From Sideroxydans sp. (GTDB lineage: Bacteria > Pseudomonadota > Gammaproteobacteria > Burkholderiales > Gallionellaceae), in NCBI GenBank assembly GCA_020057805.1, contig JAGVFD010000132.1:1-9235 (forward strand): a DNA stretch of 9,235 nt. The letters are read 5' to 3'. This document shows, piece by piece, positions 1 to 8,968 of this stretch; position 1 is the stretch's first letter, and the number at the start of each line of letters is the position of its first letter. Both the position numbers and the translations under genes were made by a program. Under the pieces are notes generated by a model. The model was given only the letters and a program-made list of their open reading frames with translations. It was not told the DNA's origin and did not search any database.

Positions 1-58
1 GCAAGCGGAAGAAATAAATTTCGCGCTGATGATCTTTCAGCTCGATCTTGCTCATCAT
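1..58 (-). CDS. mrdA: Penicillin-binding protein 2, N-terminal fragment (cut by window start)
   Basis: The minus strand opens a frame with tandem ATG codons (58-56 and 55-53) that reads MMSKIELKDHQREIYFFRL and runs off the window. A short cytoplasmic tail ending in a basic, phenylalanine-rich stretch before the first membrane helix is typical of PBP2 N-termini. PBP2 is the transpeptidase that cross-links peptidoglycan during side-wall elongation, working with RodA and MreBCD. The identification rests mostly on position, since mrdA normally follows mreD, and on this short N-terminus. The first ATG overlaps the mreD stop as ATGA, which implies translational coupling, and no good ribosome binding site is visible. 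Either ATG could be the true start. No catalytic motif lies inside the window, so the call depends on synteny. Confidence 0.82.
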   Translation of the reverse strand, partial: MMSKIELKDHQREIYFFRL

Positions 59-573
59 AATTCGTTCGGGTCGCGACGCTTATGACGCAAGGCTTGCAGC
101 AAATGAGTAAGTGGAATCCACAACGCGGCGGAAGTTGCTACACCAATAAAGTATTCCCATGCGACAAAGCCTCGCACCTGCCAATGTACCAAGGCGTACA
201 CCACATAGCTCGCCAGCAACAGGACAAATACGTGCAAAGATTGCTCGCGCAAATTGAACATTTGCACGCGACGATTCAACACCAGCCCACCAAACGCCAG
301 CACGCTGTAGGCCAAAGCATGTTGACCAAATAAACTCGCGTCTGCCACATCCACCAAAATACCTAGCACCCAAGCCATGCCAATGCCCACGCGGTGCGGC
401 TTATGCGTACACCAATACAGCAACACGATCCCTACAAAATCAGGGCGCAATACCAAGCCCACTCCGCGCCAAGGTAACCACGCCAAGGTGACCGCCACCA
501 AAAATGACATGGCGATAAACAGCGTGCTGGCGGGCAACATGAATTCACGATCTTTTTCTAGGTCCACTCTCAA
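55..573 (-). CDS. mreD: Rod shape-determining membrane protein MreD
   Basis: The 172-residue product is a hydrophobic integral membrane protein with about five or six predicted helices (roughly residues 16-36, 44-56, 62-80, 84-101, 112-132 and 138-160) and a basic C-terminus (RHKRRDP). Family hallmarks are visible: RPDFVGIVLLYW near residue 43, then an Ala/Gly-rich helix ending GILVDV and followed by LFGQHALAY. MreD binds MreC in the inner membrane and is part of the elongasome that guides lateral cell-wall synthesis. The chosen start is a TTG codon (573-571) that overlaps the mreC stop as TTGA. It is supported by GGAG six bases upstream. GTG at 567 and ATG at 540 are in-frame alternatives with poorer ribosome binding sites; the ATG would give 161 residues. 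The length is normal for the family. Confidence 0.95.
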   Translation of the reverse strand: MRVDLEKDREFMLPASTLFIAMSFLVAVTLAWLPWRGVGLVLRPDFVGIVLLYWCTHKPHRVGIGMAWVLGILVDVADASLFGQHALAYSVLAFGGLVLNRRVQMFNLREQSLHVFVLLLASYVVYALVHWQVRGFVAWEYFIGVATSAALWIPLTHLLQALRHKRRDPNEL

Positions 574-1487
574 GGCGTGCTCCGTTTCGCTTTGTTCTTG
601 AGGCGCTTCGGGTCTTGCTCTTCTGCTTCAGTGACAGGGCGCTCTGGTAGGGGGGGCACACTAGAAACAATCAACAATGTACGATGCCTATCCACCCCCG
701 CCAAAGGTAAGCAGGCGATGTGTGCAAACGGGTAGGCAGGATCACGATCAATTGAAATGACCTTAGCGACGGCCAGCGCGGGCGGGTAAGTCCCATCCAT
801 GCCTGACGTAACCAACACATCACCCACTTCAATATCCGCATTGATGGGTTGATAGCGCAAATCGAGTTCACTGATATTGCCCGACCCAAACACCACCGCA
901 CGCAAGCCATTGCGCACCACTTGAATCGGCACAGCAATGTCTTTATCCGTCACCAATGTGACTTCCGATAGCCACGGATAAACGCGTGTCACTTGCCCCA
1001 CCACGCCCGTGTTATCGACCACCGCTTGCCCTGCTTGTACATTAAATTGCGCGCCTTTATCCAGCAATAGTTTGCGCTTAAAGATGTCACGTTCGATGTA
1101 GGAAATTTGCGCCATTTGCACGCTGTATGCGTCGCGTTGCTTCACTTCCAATAGCGCGCGCAATTGCGCATTTTCGGCTTGAATCACTTGTAGCTGCTGA
1201 AGTTGCGCCGCATCAGAATCATGCTGTTGATGCAGCTGCTCATTATCTGCAACCAGATGGCGTTGCAACGAGATGTACGCACCCGCGCCATTCCACACAT
1301 CACCAGGAAGTGAAGTTAGTTTTTGCAGGGGGTAAATAATGACCGCGATGACTTGACGTGTAGATTCGAGATACTTAAAACGCGCATCTACGAAAAGCAA
1401 GAACAAAGACAAAACTGAAAAAAACACCAGCCTCGCGACCGCACTTGGGCCGCGATTGAAGAAGCGAAGCGTTCTAGTGTCTTCCAA
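570..1487 (-). CDS. mreC: Rod shape-determining protein MreC
   Basis: The 305-residue bitopic protein has a short cytoplasmic N-terminus containing the conserved GPSAVARL stretch (residues 13-20), one membrane helix at about 18-34, and a periplasmic coiled coil rich in Gln, Leu and Ala at about 74-118. The two-lobed beta domain of MreC follows, with recognisable segments VVGQVTRVYPWLSEV and GDVLVTSGMDG. The C-terminal 30 residues are a charged tail rich in Pro, Glu and Lys. MreC forms a periplasmic scaffold that activates PBP2-RodA and links it to MreB. The best start is TTG at 1487-1485, because homologues begin about ten residues before the GPS motif and an in-frame stop lies just upstream at 1505-1503. 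There is no evident ribosome binding site, and the gene begins 11 bases after the mreB stop, so translation probably depends on mreB. Confidence 0.95.
   Translation of the reverse strand: MEDTRTLRFFNRGPSAVARLVFFSVLSLFLLFVDARFKYLESTRQVIAVIIYPLQKLTSLPGDVWNGAGAYISLQRHLVADNEQLHQQHDSDAAQLQQLQVIQAENAQLRALLEVKQRDAYSVQMAQISYIERDIFKRKLLLDKGAQFNVQAGQAVVDNTGVVGQVTRVYPWLSEVTLVTDKDIAVPIQVVRNGLRAVVFGSGNISELDLRYQPINADIEVGDVLVTSGMDGTYPPALAVAKVISIDRDPAYPFAHIACLPLAGVDRHRTLLIVSSVPPLPERPVTEAEEQDPKRLKNKAKRSTP
580..583 (-). promoter_or_regulatory. Ribosome binding site that supports the TTG start of mreD
   Basis: On the minus strand GGAG lies inside the last codons of mreC, six bases before the TTG codon at 573-571. 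Neither the GTG at 567 nor the ATG at 540 has a comparable site at the right distance, so this motif favours the TTG start. Confidence 0.6.
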
Positions 1488-1498
1488 GTTGAAACAGA

Positions 1499-2914
<1,416 letters not shown>

Positions 2915-2920
2915 TCCCAC

Positions 2921-4375
2921 ATGATTGAATCCAGCCTCTCACAGATGGGCGCAGCATTGCGCGCCAAAAAAATATCCAGCGTCGAACTGACCCAGCTCTA
3001 CCTCGACCGTATCGCCCAACTCAATCCCGCGCTAAACGCCTACATCACACTGCGTCCTGATGCGTCATTAGCGCAAGCTAAAGCCGCTGATGCGCGCATC
3101 GCGGCAGGCACTGCCGACGCCTTGACGGGCATCCCCTTCGGGCAAAAAGACATCTTCTGTGCGAAAGATTGGCTGACCACCTGCGGCTCGAAAATGCTGC
3201 ACAACTTTGTATCGCCTTACGATGCGCACGTCATTTCGCAGTTCAACAACGCAGGTGCGGTGAATCTCGGCAAGACCAATATGGATGAGTTCGCCATGGG
3301 TTCGTCCAACGAGACATCACATTACGGCATCGTGAAAAATCCTTGGGATAAGGCGCGCGTACCGGGTGGATCTTCCGGCGGCACGGCTTCCGCTATCGCC
3401 TCACGCTTATGCGCCGCTGCGACAGGCACCGACACGGGCGGCTCAATTCGCCAACCCGCTGCTTTGTGCGGCATTTCAGGCCTGAAGCCCACCTATGGCG
3501 TGGTGTCGCGCTACGGCATGATTGCCTTCGCTTCCAGTCTCGACCAAGCGGGCCCGATGGGACGCAGCGCAGAAGATTTAGCGCTCATGCTCAACACCAT
3601 GGCGGGATTCGATGAGCGCGATTCGACTTCGTTACAGCGTGACAAAGAAGATTACGCACGTGACTTGAATAAGCCCTTGAGCGGCCTGCGCATCGGCATT
3701 CCCAAAGAGTTTTTTGCAGAAGGGCTAGATACTGATGTTGAACATGCCGTACAAGCCGCCATCGCCGAATATCAAAAGTTAGGTGCAACACTTGTCGACA
3801 TCAGCCTGCCCAATACACGGCTTTCCATCCCCGTTTATTACGTGCTCGCTCCCGCAGAAGCCTCAAGCAATCTGTCGCGTTTTGATGGCGTGCGTTACGG
3901 TTATCGCGCCCCTGAATACACCGACCTTGCTGACATGTATGAGAAATCTCGCGCACAAGGCTTCGGTGATGAAGTGAAACGTCGCATCATGATTGGCACT
4001 TACGTTTTGTCTCACGGCTACTACGATGCCTACTATCTGCAAGCACAAAAAATACGTCGCCTCATCGCACAAGATTTCGTGGAAGCCTACAAACACTGCG
4101 ACGTCATCATGGGTCCGACCTCACCTTCCACGGCGTTCAAGCTGGGCGAAAAGGGTGACGACCCCGTGCAGATGTATCTGTCTGACATCTACACCATCGC
4201 GGTGAATTTGGCTGGCTTGCCTGGCATGTCCATCCCCTGCGGATTCGGTGCGAACAACATGCCGGTCGGCTTGCAGATTATCGGCAACTATTTCGACGAA
4301 GCGCGCATGTTGAATGTGGCGCATCAATATCAACTGGCGACCGACTGGCACACAAAATTGCCGAACGGAATTTAA
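2921..4375 (+). CDS. gatA: Asp-tRNA(Asn)/Glu-tRNA(Gln) amidotransferase subunit A
   Basis: The 484-residue amidase-signature enzyme is the glutaminase subunit of GatCAB. It releases ammonia from glutamine, and the ammonia is channelled to GatB. The catalytic Ser-cisSer-Lys triad is intact: Lys76 in GIPFGQKD, Ser151 in the PGGSSGG motif, and Ser175 in [11 protein letters not shown], with the usual 24-residue spacing between the serines. Other family segments are [13 protein letters not shown] (about residues 117-129), [14 protein letters not shown] (187-200), and a C-terminal [10 protein letters not shown] motif. Length is standard. The start is the ATG 6 bp after the gatC stop, with only a weak GAG upstream, consistent with coupling to gatC. 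The next 95 bases, before gatB, contain a large hairpin repeat and no other gene. Confidence 0.99.
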   Translation: MIESSLSQMGAALRAKKISSVELTQLYLDRIAQLNPALNAYITLRPDASLAQAKAADARIAAGTADALTGIPFGQKDIFCAKDWLTTCGSKMLHNFVSPYDAHVISQFNNAGAVNLGKTNMDEFAMGSSNETSHYGIVKNPWDKARVPGGSSGGTASAIASRLCAAATGTDTGGSIRQPAALCGISGLKPTYGVVSRYGMIAFASSLDQAGPMGRSAEDLALMLNTMAGFDERDSTSLQRDKEDYARDLNKPLSGLRIGIPKEFFAEGLDTDVEHAVQAAIAEYQKLGATLVDISLPNTRLSIPVYYVLAPAEASSNLSRFDGVRYGYRAPEYTDLADMYEKSRAQGFGDEVKRRIMIGTYVLSHGYYDAYYLQAQKIRRLIAQDFVEAYKHCDVIMGPTSPSTAFKLGEKGDDPVQMYLSDIYTIAVNLAGLPGMSIPCGFGANNMPVGLQIIGNYFDEARMLNVAHQYQLATDWHTKLPNGI

Positions 4376-4380
4376 AAACA

Positions 4381-4458
4381 TTTAGCCACAGAGATCACAG
4401 AGTACACAGAGAAATCCTCTGCCCATCCTCTGTAATTTCTGTGTGCTCTGTGGCTAAA
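4381..4458. repeat. 78-bp palindromic repeat element of 9-bp CACAGAG units between gatA and gatB
   Basis: The left arm (4381-4411) carries CACAGAG three times at a period of 9 (4387, 4396, 4405). The right arm (4428-4458) carries the complementary TCTGT core three times at the same period (4429, 4438, 4447). Aligning the arms gives 13 perfect outer pairs (4381-4393 with 4446-4458), a 2-base internal loop, 7 pairs including one G-U, a 3-base internal loop, 6 pairs, and a 16-base apical loop. The regular unit structure and the palindrome indicate a dispersed intergenic repeat. I recall similar CCACAGAG palindromes in many betaproteobacterial and Geobacter-type genomes, but I cannot search here. 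It lacks a following T-run on the plus strand, so it is not a classical intrinsic terminator for gatA. It could stabilise or process the gatCA message, or affect gatB initiation. Confidence 0.85.
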
Positions 4459-4462
4459 AGGA
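4458..4462 (+). promoter_or_regulatory. gatB ribosome binding site abutting the hairpin
   Basis: AAGGA lies eight bases before the gatB ATG at 4471. Its first base is the last paired base of the hairpin stem, so the stem ends exactly where the ribosome binding site begins. Stem formation could therefore influence ribosome access, either by occluding the site or by keeping the 30S site clear of other pairing. Confidence 0.6.
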
Positions 4463-4470
4463 ATTGAAAT

Positions 4471-5922
4471 ATGACTTGGGAAATCGTCATCGGACTGGAA
4501 GTACACACCCAGCTTTCGACCAACACTAAAATTTTCTCCGGCGCATCAACTGCGTTCGGCTCTGAACCCAATACACAAGCGGATGCGGTGAGCCTCGCGT
4601 TGCCTGGCGTGTTTCCTGTGCTGAACAAAGGCGCAGTGGAACGCGCTATCAAATTCGGCTTGGCAACGGGTTCGTACATCGCGCCGCATTCGGTATTTGC
4701 GCGCAAAAATTATTTCTATCCTGACTTGCCCAAGGGCTATCAAATTAGCCAGATGGACTTGCCTGTTGTAGGCCAAGGTGCACTGACGATTTTGGTTGAG
4801 CCTTTATCTGGGAATGCAAAACCTTACGAGAAAACCGTGCGTATCACACGCGCACACTTGGAAGAAGACGCGGGTAAATCAGTGCATGGGGCAGCGCAGG
4901 GTATGACGGGCGTTGACTTAAATCGCGCAGGCACTCCTTTGCTAGAAATTGTTTCCGAGCCTGATATGTGTTCCGCTGCCGAGGCGGTGTCGTATGCCAA
5001 AGCCCTGCACACGCTGGTGCGCTGGATTGGCATTTGCGATGGCAATATGCAAGAAGGTTCGTTCCGTTGCGACGTGAACGTGTCAGTGCGCAAGTCTGGT
5101 GCGCCACTCGGCACACGTCGCGAAATCAAGAATCTGAACTCGTTCAAATTCATGCAACAAGCCATCGACTATGAAGTGCAATGGCAAATCGACACGCTGG
5201 AAAGCGGCGGCAAAATTCAACAAGCCACTATCCTGTTCAATCCTGACACGGGCGAAACACGTGCCATGCGCAGCAAAGAAGATGCGCACGACTATCGCTA
5301 CTTCCCTGATCCCGATTTACTGCCGCTAGAAATTTCGCCCGAGTGGATTGAACAAGTACGCGCGACGTTGCCAGAACTGCCACACACCAAACAAGTACGC
5401 TATGTAAATGAGTTAGGCTTATCGGCGTATGACGCGAGTATGTTGACTTCGTCGCGCGAGATGGCCGACTTCTTCGAAACTGTACTTTCTGCCGTACCCA
5501 ACGATGCAAAGATGTGTGCGAACTGGATCATGGGCGAGGTCAATGCGCAGTTGAATCGCGACGGTCTCGACATGTCGCAATCACCCATCACAGCACAACA
5601 GTTGGGAGGTATATTGAAACGCATCGCGGACGACACCCTTTCCAATTCGGGCGCGAAAGATGTGTTTCGCACCATGTGGGCAGAGGGTGGCGACGCCGAT
5701 GCCATCATCGAAGCCAAAGGCTTGAAGCAAGTCTCCGACAGCGGTGCGATTGAGGCGATTGTGGATGGCGTTATGGCTGCCAATGCAGAAAAAGTAGCGG
5801 AATACCGTAGCGGCAAGGACAAGTTGTTTGGCTTCTTCGTCGGTGCGGCGATGAAAGCAAGCCAAGGCAAAGCCAATCCAGCGCAGTTGAATGAGGTGTT
5901 GAAACAAAAACTCGCGGGCTAG
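4471..5922 (+). CDS. gatB: Asp-tRNA(Asn)/Glu-tRNA(Gln) amidotransferase subunit B
   Basis: The 483-residue protein is the kinase/amidotransferase subunit. It binds the misacylated tRNA, activates the side-chain carboxylate with ATP, and transfers ammonia delivered from GatA. Diagnostic sequences are [13 protein letters not shown] at the start, [17 protein letters not shown] (about residues 79-94), the GatB signature [13 protein letters not shown] (149-161), and [12 protein letters not shown] and [11 protein letters not shown] in the cradle domain. The C-terminal helical YqeY-like tail, from about residue 330, ends [15 protein letters not shown] and contacts tRNA. Length is normal. The ATG is well supported by AAGGA and by homology from the first residues. 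It is separated from gatA by the hairpin element but lies on the same strand and presumably in the same operon. The presence of gatCAB implies that the cell lacks GlnRS, AsnRS or both. Confidence 0.99.
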   Translation: MTWEIVIGLEVHTQLSTNTKIFSGASTAFGSEPNTQADAVSLALPGVFPVLNKGAVERAIKFGLATGSYIAPHSVFARKNYFYPDLPKGYQISQMDLPVVGQGALTILVEPLSGNAKPYEKTVRITRAHLEEDAGKSVHGAAQGMTGVDLNRAGTPLLEIVSEPDMCSAAEAVSYAKALHTLVRWIGICDGNMQEGSFRCDVNVSVRKSGAPLGTRREIKNLNSFKFMQQAIDYEVQWQIDTLESGGKIQQATILFNPDTGETRAMRSKEDAHDYRYFPDPDLLPLEISPEWIEQVRATLPELPHTKQVRYVNELGLSAYDASMLTSSREMADFFETVLSAVPNDAKMCANWIMGEVNAQLNRDGLDMSQSPITAQQLGGILKRIADDTLSNSGAKDVFRTMWAEGGDADAIIEAKGLKQVSDSGAIEAIVDGVMAANAEKVAEYRSGKDKLFGFFVGAAMKASQGKANPAQLNEVLKQKLAG

Positions 5923-5951
5923 GTCGCCGCGCCATTGATAGGAGACGAATC

Positions 5952-7502
5952 ATGTTACGTTCAATTTTTCTAGCGGTTCTGTTAAGCCAATTATTAAGTG
6001 CCTGCGGAACCAATCCCGTCACTGGAAAGAAAGAGCTTCAGTTCGTTTCTGAATCCGAAGAAATTAGCATGGGGCAACAGAACTACGCGCCTGCACGTCA
6101 GCAACAAGGCGGCGATTACATCATCGACCCAGAATTAACCGCCTATGTGCAAAGCGTGGGCAACAAATTAGCCGCCGTTGCCGATCGCAAACTGCCTTAC
6201 GAATTTGTAGTGCTGAATGATTCCGTGCCGAATGCGTGGGCCATGCCCGGCGGCAAAATTGCTTTTAATCGCGGCCTGCTTTATGAGCTGAATAGCGAGG
6301 CGGAATTAGCTGCCGTGTTGAGCCACGAGATTGTGCACGCTGCGGCACGCCACGGTGCTAAAGGTATGGAATCAGGCATGTTATTGCAAGGCGCAGTACT
6401 GGCCACCGGCATCTACACGCAAGATAAGAGCTACGCTAATTTAGCGGTAGGCGCGGCGCAATTAAGCTCGCAACTTATTTCCACCAAATACGGACGCGAC
6501 AACGAATCGGAATCTGACCGCTACGGCATGATTTATATGAAACGTGCGGGCTATGATTTGCGCGCCGCCGTCACCTTGCAAGAAACTTTTGTGCGCTTAA
6601 GCCAAGGCCAACAAAGCGATTTCATTTCCGGCTTATTTGCCAGCCACCCTCCATCAGAAGAACGTGTTGCAGCCAACAAAGCCACCCTCGCCGAGTTGGG
6701 CGAAGGCGGCTTTATGGGACGTGAAATCTATGCACAAAAAGTTGGGAAGCTGAAAGCCACGCGTAGCGCCTACAACGCCTACGACCAAGGCGTGCAAGCG
6801 CTGGGCAAGGGCGACGCAAACAAAGCGTCCACACTGGCGAAACAAGCCACAACGGGGGAGCCACGTGAGGCGCGCTTCCAAGAATTATTAGGCGACATTG
6901 CGCTAACGCAAAAAAATAATGCGGGCGCACTGACTTTTTATCAACGCGCGATTCAGATGCAACCTGATTACTTCCGCCCTCATTTACAAAGCGGCATCGC
7001 GTTAAAAAATATGGGGCGCAATCCTGAAGCCGAGCTGGCCTTGAGCAAAAGCAACACCTTACTGCCCACCGCTCCAGCTCATGCACTACTCGGCTCCCTC
7101 GCAGAATCCCGCGGCGATGTGAATGCTGCGATGCAAAATTACAGCGCGGCCGCAGGCTCAAATTCCAGCGCAGGGCAATTCGCCGCTACCAATTTAACCC
7201 GCCTCGATTTGCCGCGTAATCCCAGCAAATATTTGAAAAGTGGCGTGCAAGCGGATGCCCAAGGCAACCTCTACGCCGTCGTGCAAAACCCCACCGGCGT
7301 GAGCGTCAACAATGTGCAAGTGCGCGTCGTGCAATTCGACGCTACCACGCGCCAACCCATCGCACAAAGCCAGCCGCTCTTAATCAAAGGCAACATTGCT
7401 TCCAATCAACAAAGCAATGTGGCGGTAGGCCTACGTGTGAAGACGGAACAAGAACTGGCGTTATTCCAAGTGCAAATTTTGGGAGCGGCGGTGAGTAAGT
7501 AA
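5952..7502 (+). CDS. Lipoprotein M48 metalloprotease with TPR-like repeats (BepA-like)
   Basis: The 516-residue secreted protein has a lipoprotein signal peptide with lipobox LSAC (Cys18). The +2 residue is Gly, so it is expected in the outer membrane facing the periplasm. The peptidase domain covers about residues 30-250. It has the zinc motif HEIVH (125-129), a likely third ligand Glu185 in NESESD, and the family segments NAWAMPGGKIAFNRGLL and SHPPSEERVA. Residues about 272-410 hold Ala/Gly/Leu-patterned helical pairs that look like three or four TPRs. The last 95 residues appear beta-rich and form an extra domain. BepA-type enzymes degrade or assist stalled outer-membrane proteins such as LptD, and I infer a similar quality-control role. 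The start has a strong ribosome binding site (TAGGAG, 7-8 bases upstream). It lies 29 bp after gatB with no visible terminator, so read-through is possible. Confidence 0.93.
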   Translation: MLRSIFLAVLLSQLLSACGTNPVTGKKELQFVSESEEISMGQQNYAPARQQQGGDYIIDPELTAYVQSVGNKLAAVADRKLPYEFVVLNDSVPNAWAMPGGKIAFNRGLLYELNSEAELAAVLSHEIVHAAARHGAKGMESGMLLQGAVLATGIYTQDKSYANLAVGAAQLSSQLISTKYGRDNESESDRYGMIYMKRAGYDLRAAVTLQETFVRLSQGQQSDFISGLFASHPPSEERVAANKATLAELGEGGFMGREIYAQKVGKLKATRSAYNAYDQGVQALGKGDANKASTLAKQATTGEPREARFQELLGDIALTQKNNAGALTFYQRAIQMQPDYFRPHLQSGIALKNMGRNPEAELALSKSNTLLPTAPAHALLGSLAESRGDVNAAMQNYSAAAGSNSSAGQFAATNLTRLDLPRNPSKYLKSGVQADAQGNLYAVVQNPTGVSVNNVQVRVVQFDATTRQPIAQSQPLLIKGNIASNQQSNVAVGLRVKTEQELALFQVQILGAAVSK

Positions 7503-7550
7503 ATTTCGGGGCAAGGCGATGCAATCACGGCTTAAAGTCGGCGAGAATTT

Positions 7551-8201
7551 ATGATGCTTCTAGGCATTATCTGGGCTGTATTTGCGCCCTTGCTGCTCCT
7601 GATTCCAATGGGCGCAATATATCTAGCCGCAGGCTGGATAACTGCCTTGAGTACCAAGAAACACAAAATTTTCTTCGCTGCGGGAATCACCCTTTCAGTC
7701 GTATTTTTCATGTGGCTTCAAGCTTCCATTAAGTTTGATGCGCATTGCCAAGCAATGGGTGAACCTCAAATTTTCGAGAAGCAAAAGGTTGACGGATTTT
7801 TCCTGGACGACAGCACTGCTAACAGCTTCGGCATGCGCTATCTTCAAGAAGAAGGCTTCTTGTGGATGGAGGCGAGGAGCATTTACAACCGAGATGGATT
7901 TACTCGCTATGAGGTCAGTCCAACGGGGATCAATCAGAAAGAGGTTGATAAACTCACGGCCCGCATCGAAGTGAAGTCTGCGTTTGATGAAGATGCTCTA
8001 TCCAGCACAACGCGCCTAACGATTAGTGACATGCAGTCACGCAAGGTGCTGGCTCAAGCAGGAAATTCATATTTTAAGGGGGGCGCGGTGCGTGTGGTTC
8101 TCGGCGCTTGGGGTACACAGTCCTGCCCTTCACTTCAAACAGCTTCAGGCTCGGAAGCGTTCAACCAGTTTTATCATTTAGCCAAACAGACGTTGCGATA
8201 G
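7551..8201 (+). CDS. Hypothetical membrane-anchored protein with two N-terminal helices
   Basis: I do not recognise this 216-residue protein with confidence. It has two hydrophobic helices (about residues 4-31 and 39-57) joined by a short basic turn (STKKHK), then a soluble domain of about 155 residues. That domain contains Cys66 in DAHCQAMGEP, a segment QKVDGFFLDD, and Cys192 in TQSCPSL. The two cysteines could form a disulphide if the domain is periplasmic, but the positive turn between the helices suggests a hairpin with both ends outside the cytoplasm; this is inference. The C-xxx-GE pattern followed by a V-x-G-F/V-x-L strand vaguely recalls small betaproteobacterial proteins of unknown function. 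Tandem ATG codons (7551, 7554) follow GCGAG, a modest ribosome binding site. The gene is 48 bp after the M48 gene and converges with the methyltransferase gene across 42 bp that show no clear terminator hairpin. Confidence 0.82.
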   Translation: MMLLGIIWAVFAPLLLLIPMGAIYLAAGWITALSTKKHKIFFAAGITLSVVFFMWLQASIKFDAHCQAMGEPQIFEKQKVDGFFLDDSTANSFGMRYLQEEGFLWMEARSIYNRDGFTRYEVSPTGINQKEVDKLTARIEVKSAFDEDALSSTTRLTISDMQSRKVLAQAGNSYFKGGAVRVVLGAWGTQSCPSLQTASGSEAFNQFYHLAKQTLR

Positions 8202-8243
8202 GCTTTAGCTTATTGGCAATTTAGACAGGCTTATTCGCACCCC

Positions 8244-8966
8244 TTACCCTGCTATTTCAAATCGCATCACCCGATAAAAATTTCCGAAGCAATGTTCAAC
8301 TTCTGGCGTACCCGCCAGCGTCTTGCCTTGACGTTGTAAGGCGGCACTCAATTTCCCTGCGACATCCTCTTTCCAAAAGCTTGGCAGGAAAGGCTCTAGA
8401 TGACCAATGATGAAACGCGTTGGCCAGAAGCGATACAACAGATGTCCACGCGGGGTATCACCGTATTCGGTGATGAGCACCGATCCACCTCGTTTCACCA
8501 CGCGCGCGATCTCGTCGTACACATGTTGACGCGCTTCGGGCGGCAGTTCGTGGAAGAGGAAAAACAGAATCACTTGATCGAATGCATCGCTGGCATAACC
8601 TAACGATTCAGCATTCATGCGCGTAAGCAGGCAGCGGTCTGCCACATCGGTGGTTTTGCCACGCGCCAATTCCAACTGTCCTATCGCGACATCACACAGA
8701 TGCACTTCGTTATCAGTGTGATGTACCAGCGATGGTGTCAACTTGCCGTACACGCAGGTGAGTTGCAGCAGCTTGGCACCCGGCTTGCGCTCCACATGGG
8801 CGAGCGTCTTTTGCATCAGTTTTTCGTATTGACCAAACAAGATGGCATTGATGATGGGCTGGTGATCGAAGAACCAGATGCTTCTGGGCCACAGATAGGC
8901 CCACCAGTAATGACGCGCTAGATATTCTGGGACGCCGCCGTTTTGGAATCGTTTGTAGATCGCCAT
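8244..8966 (-). CDS. RquA-like class I SAM-dependent methyltransferase-fold protein
   Basis: The 240-residue protein has a Rossmann methyltransferase layout. Motif I is LLQLTCVYGKLT (about residues 66-77), the acidic residue after beta-2 is Asp92, post-motif FDQVILFFLFHE spans 129-140, and VVKRGGSVLITEY spans 156-168. The N-terminus YLARHYWWAYLWPRS and the CVYG-x-x-T form of motif I, in place of the usual Gly-rich D/E-x-G-x-G, match what I know of RquA. RquA uses SAM as amino donor to turn ubiquinone into rhodoquinone for fumarate-linked anaerobic respiration. The protein may be true RquA or a related methyltransferase that accompanies SDR genes in betaproteobacteria; phylogeny would decide. 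The start has GAAGAG six bases upstream, inside the last codons of the dehydrogenase gene, which ends 2 bp before. The two genes are clearly one operon. Confidence 0.85.
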   Translation of the reverse strand: MAIYKRFQNGGVPEYLARHYWWAYLWPRSIWFFDHQPIINAILFGQYEKLMQKTLAHVERKPGAKLLQLTCVYGKLTPSLVHHTDNEVHLCDVAIGQLELARGKTTDVADRCLLTRMNAESLGYASDAFDQVILFFLFHELPPEARQHVYDEIARVVKRGGSVLITEYGDTPRGHLLYRFWPTRFIIGHLEPFLPSFWKEDVAGKLSAALQRQGKTLAGTPEVEHCFGNFYRVMRFEIAG

Positions 8967-8968
8967 TG

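Noticed and set aside
650..656. Run of seven G on the plus strand inside mreC, with a similar run at 1701-1707 in mreB, as programmed frameshift or phase-variation sites.
   Set aside because: Both genes read through in frame at normal length, and the runs are explained by adjacent proline codons. Seven bases is short for phase variation.
4381..4458. Hairpin as an intrinsic terminator of gatA.
   Set aside because: No T-run follows the stem on the plus strand; it is followed by AAGGA and the gatB start. A T-rich stretch follows only on the minus strand, where no gene is being transcribed.
4381..4458. Periodic repeats as a CRISPR fragment.
   Set aside because: The units are 9 bp with 2-base gaps and in opposite orientation on the two arms. 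There are no spacers of CRISPR length and no cas genes.
4395..4706. Minus-strand open frame across the hairpin, with a repeated T-E-x-T-E-like start region.
   Set aside because: It is the translation of the palindromic repeat followed by antisense gatB. Such spurious frames are common over this kind of repeat.
5514..5753. Various open frames of 60-160 codons inside gatA, gatB, mreB and the M48 gene on either strand.
   Set aside because: All are overlapped by genes with clear homology. They lack ribosome binding sites and have shadow-type composition.
8202..8243. Bidirectional terminator between the two convergent genes.
   Set aside because: The 42 bp contain only imperfect direct similarity (AGGCTT twice) and no stable stem followed by T-runs.
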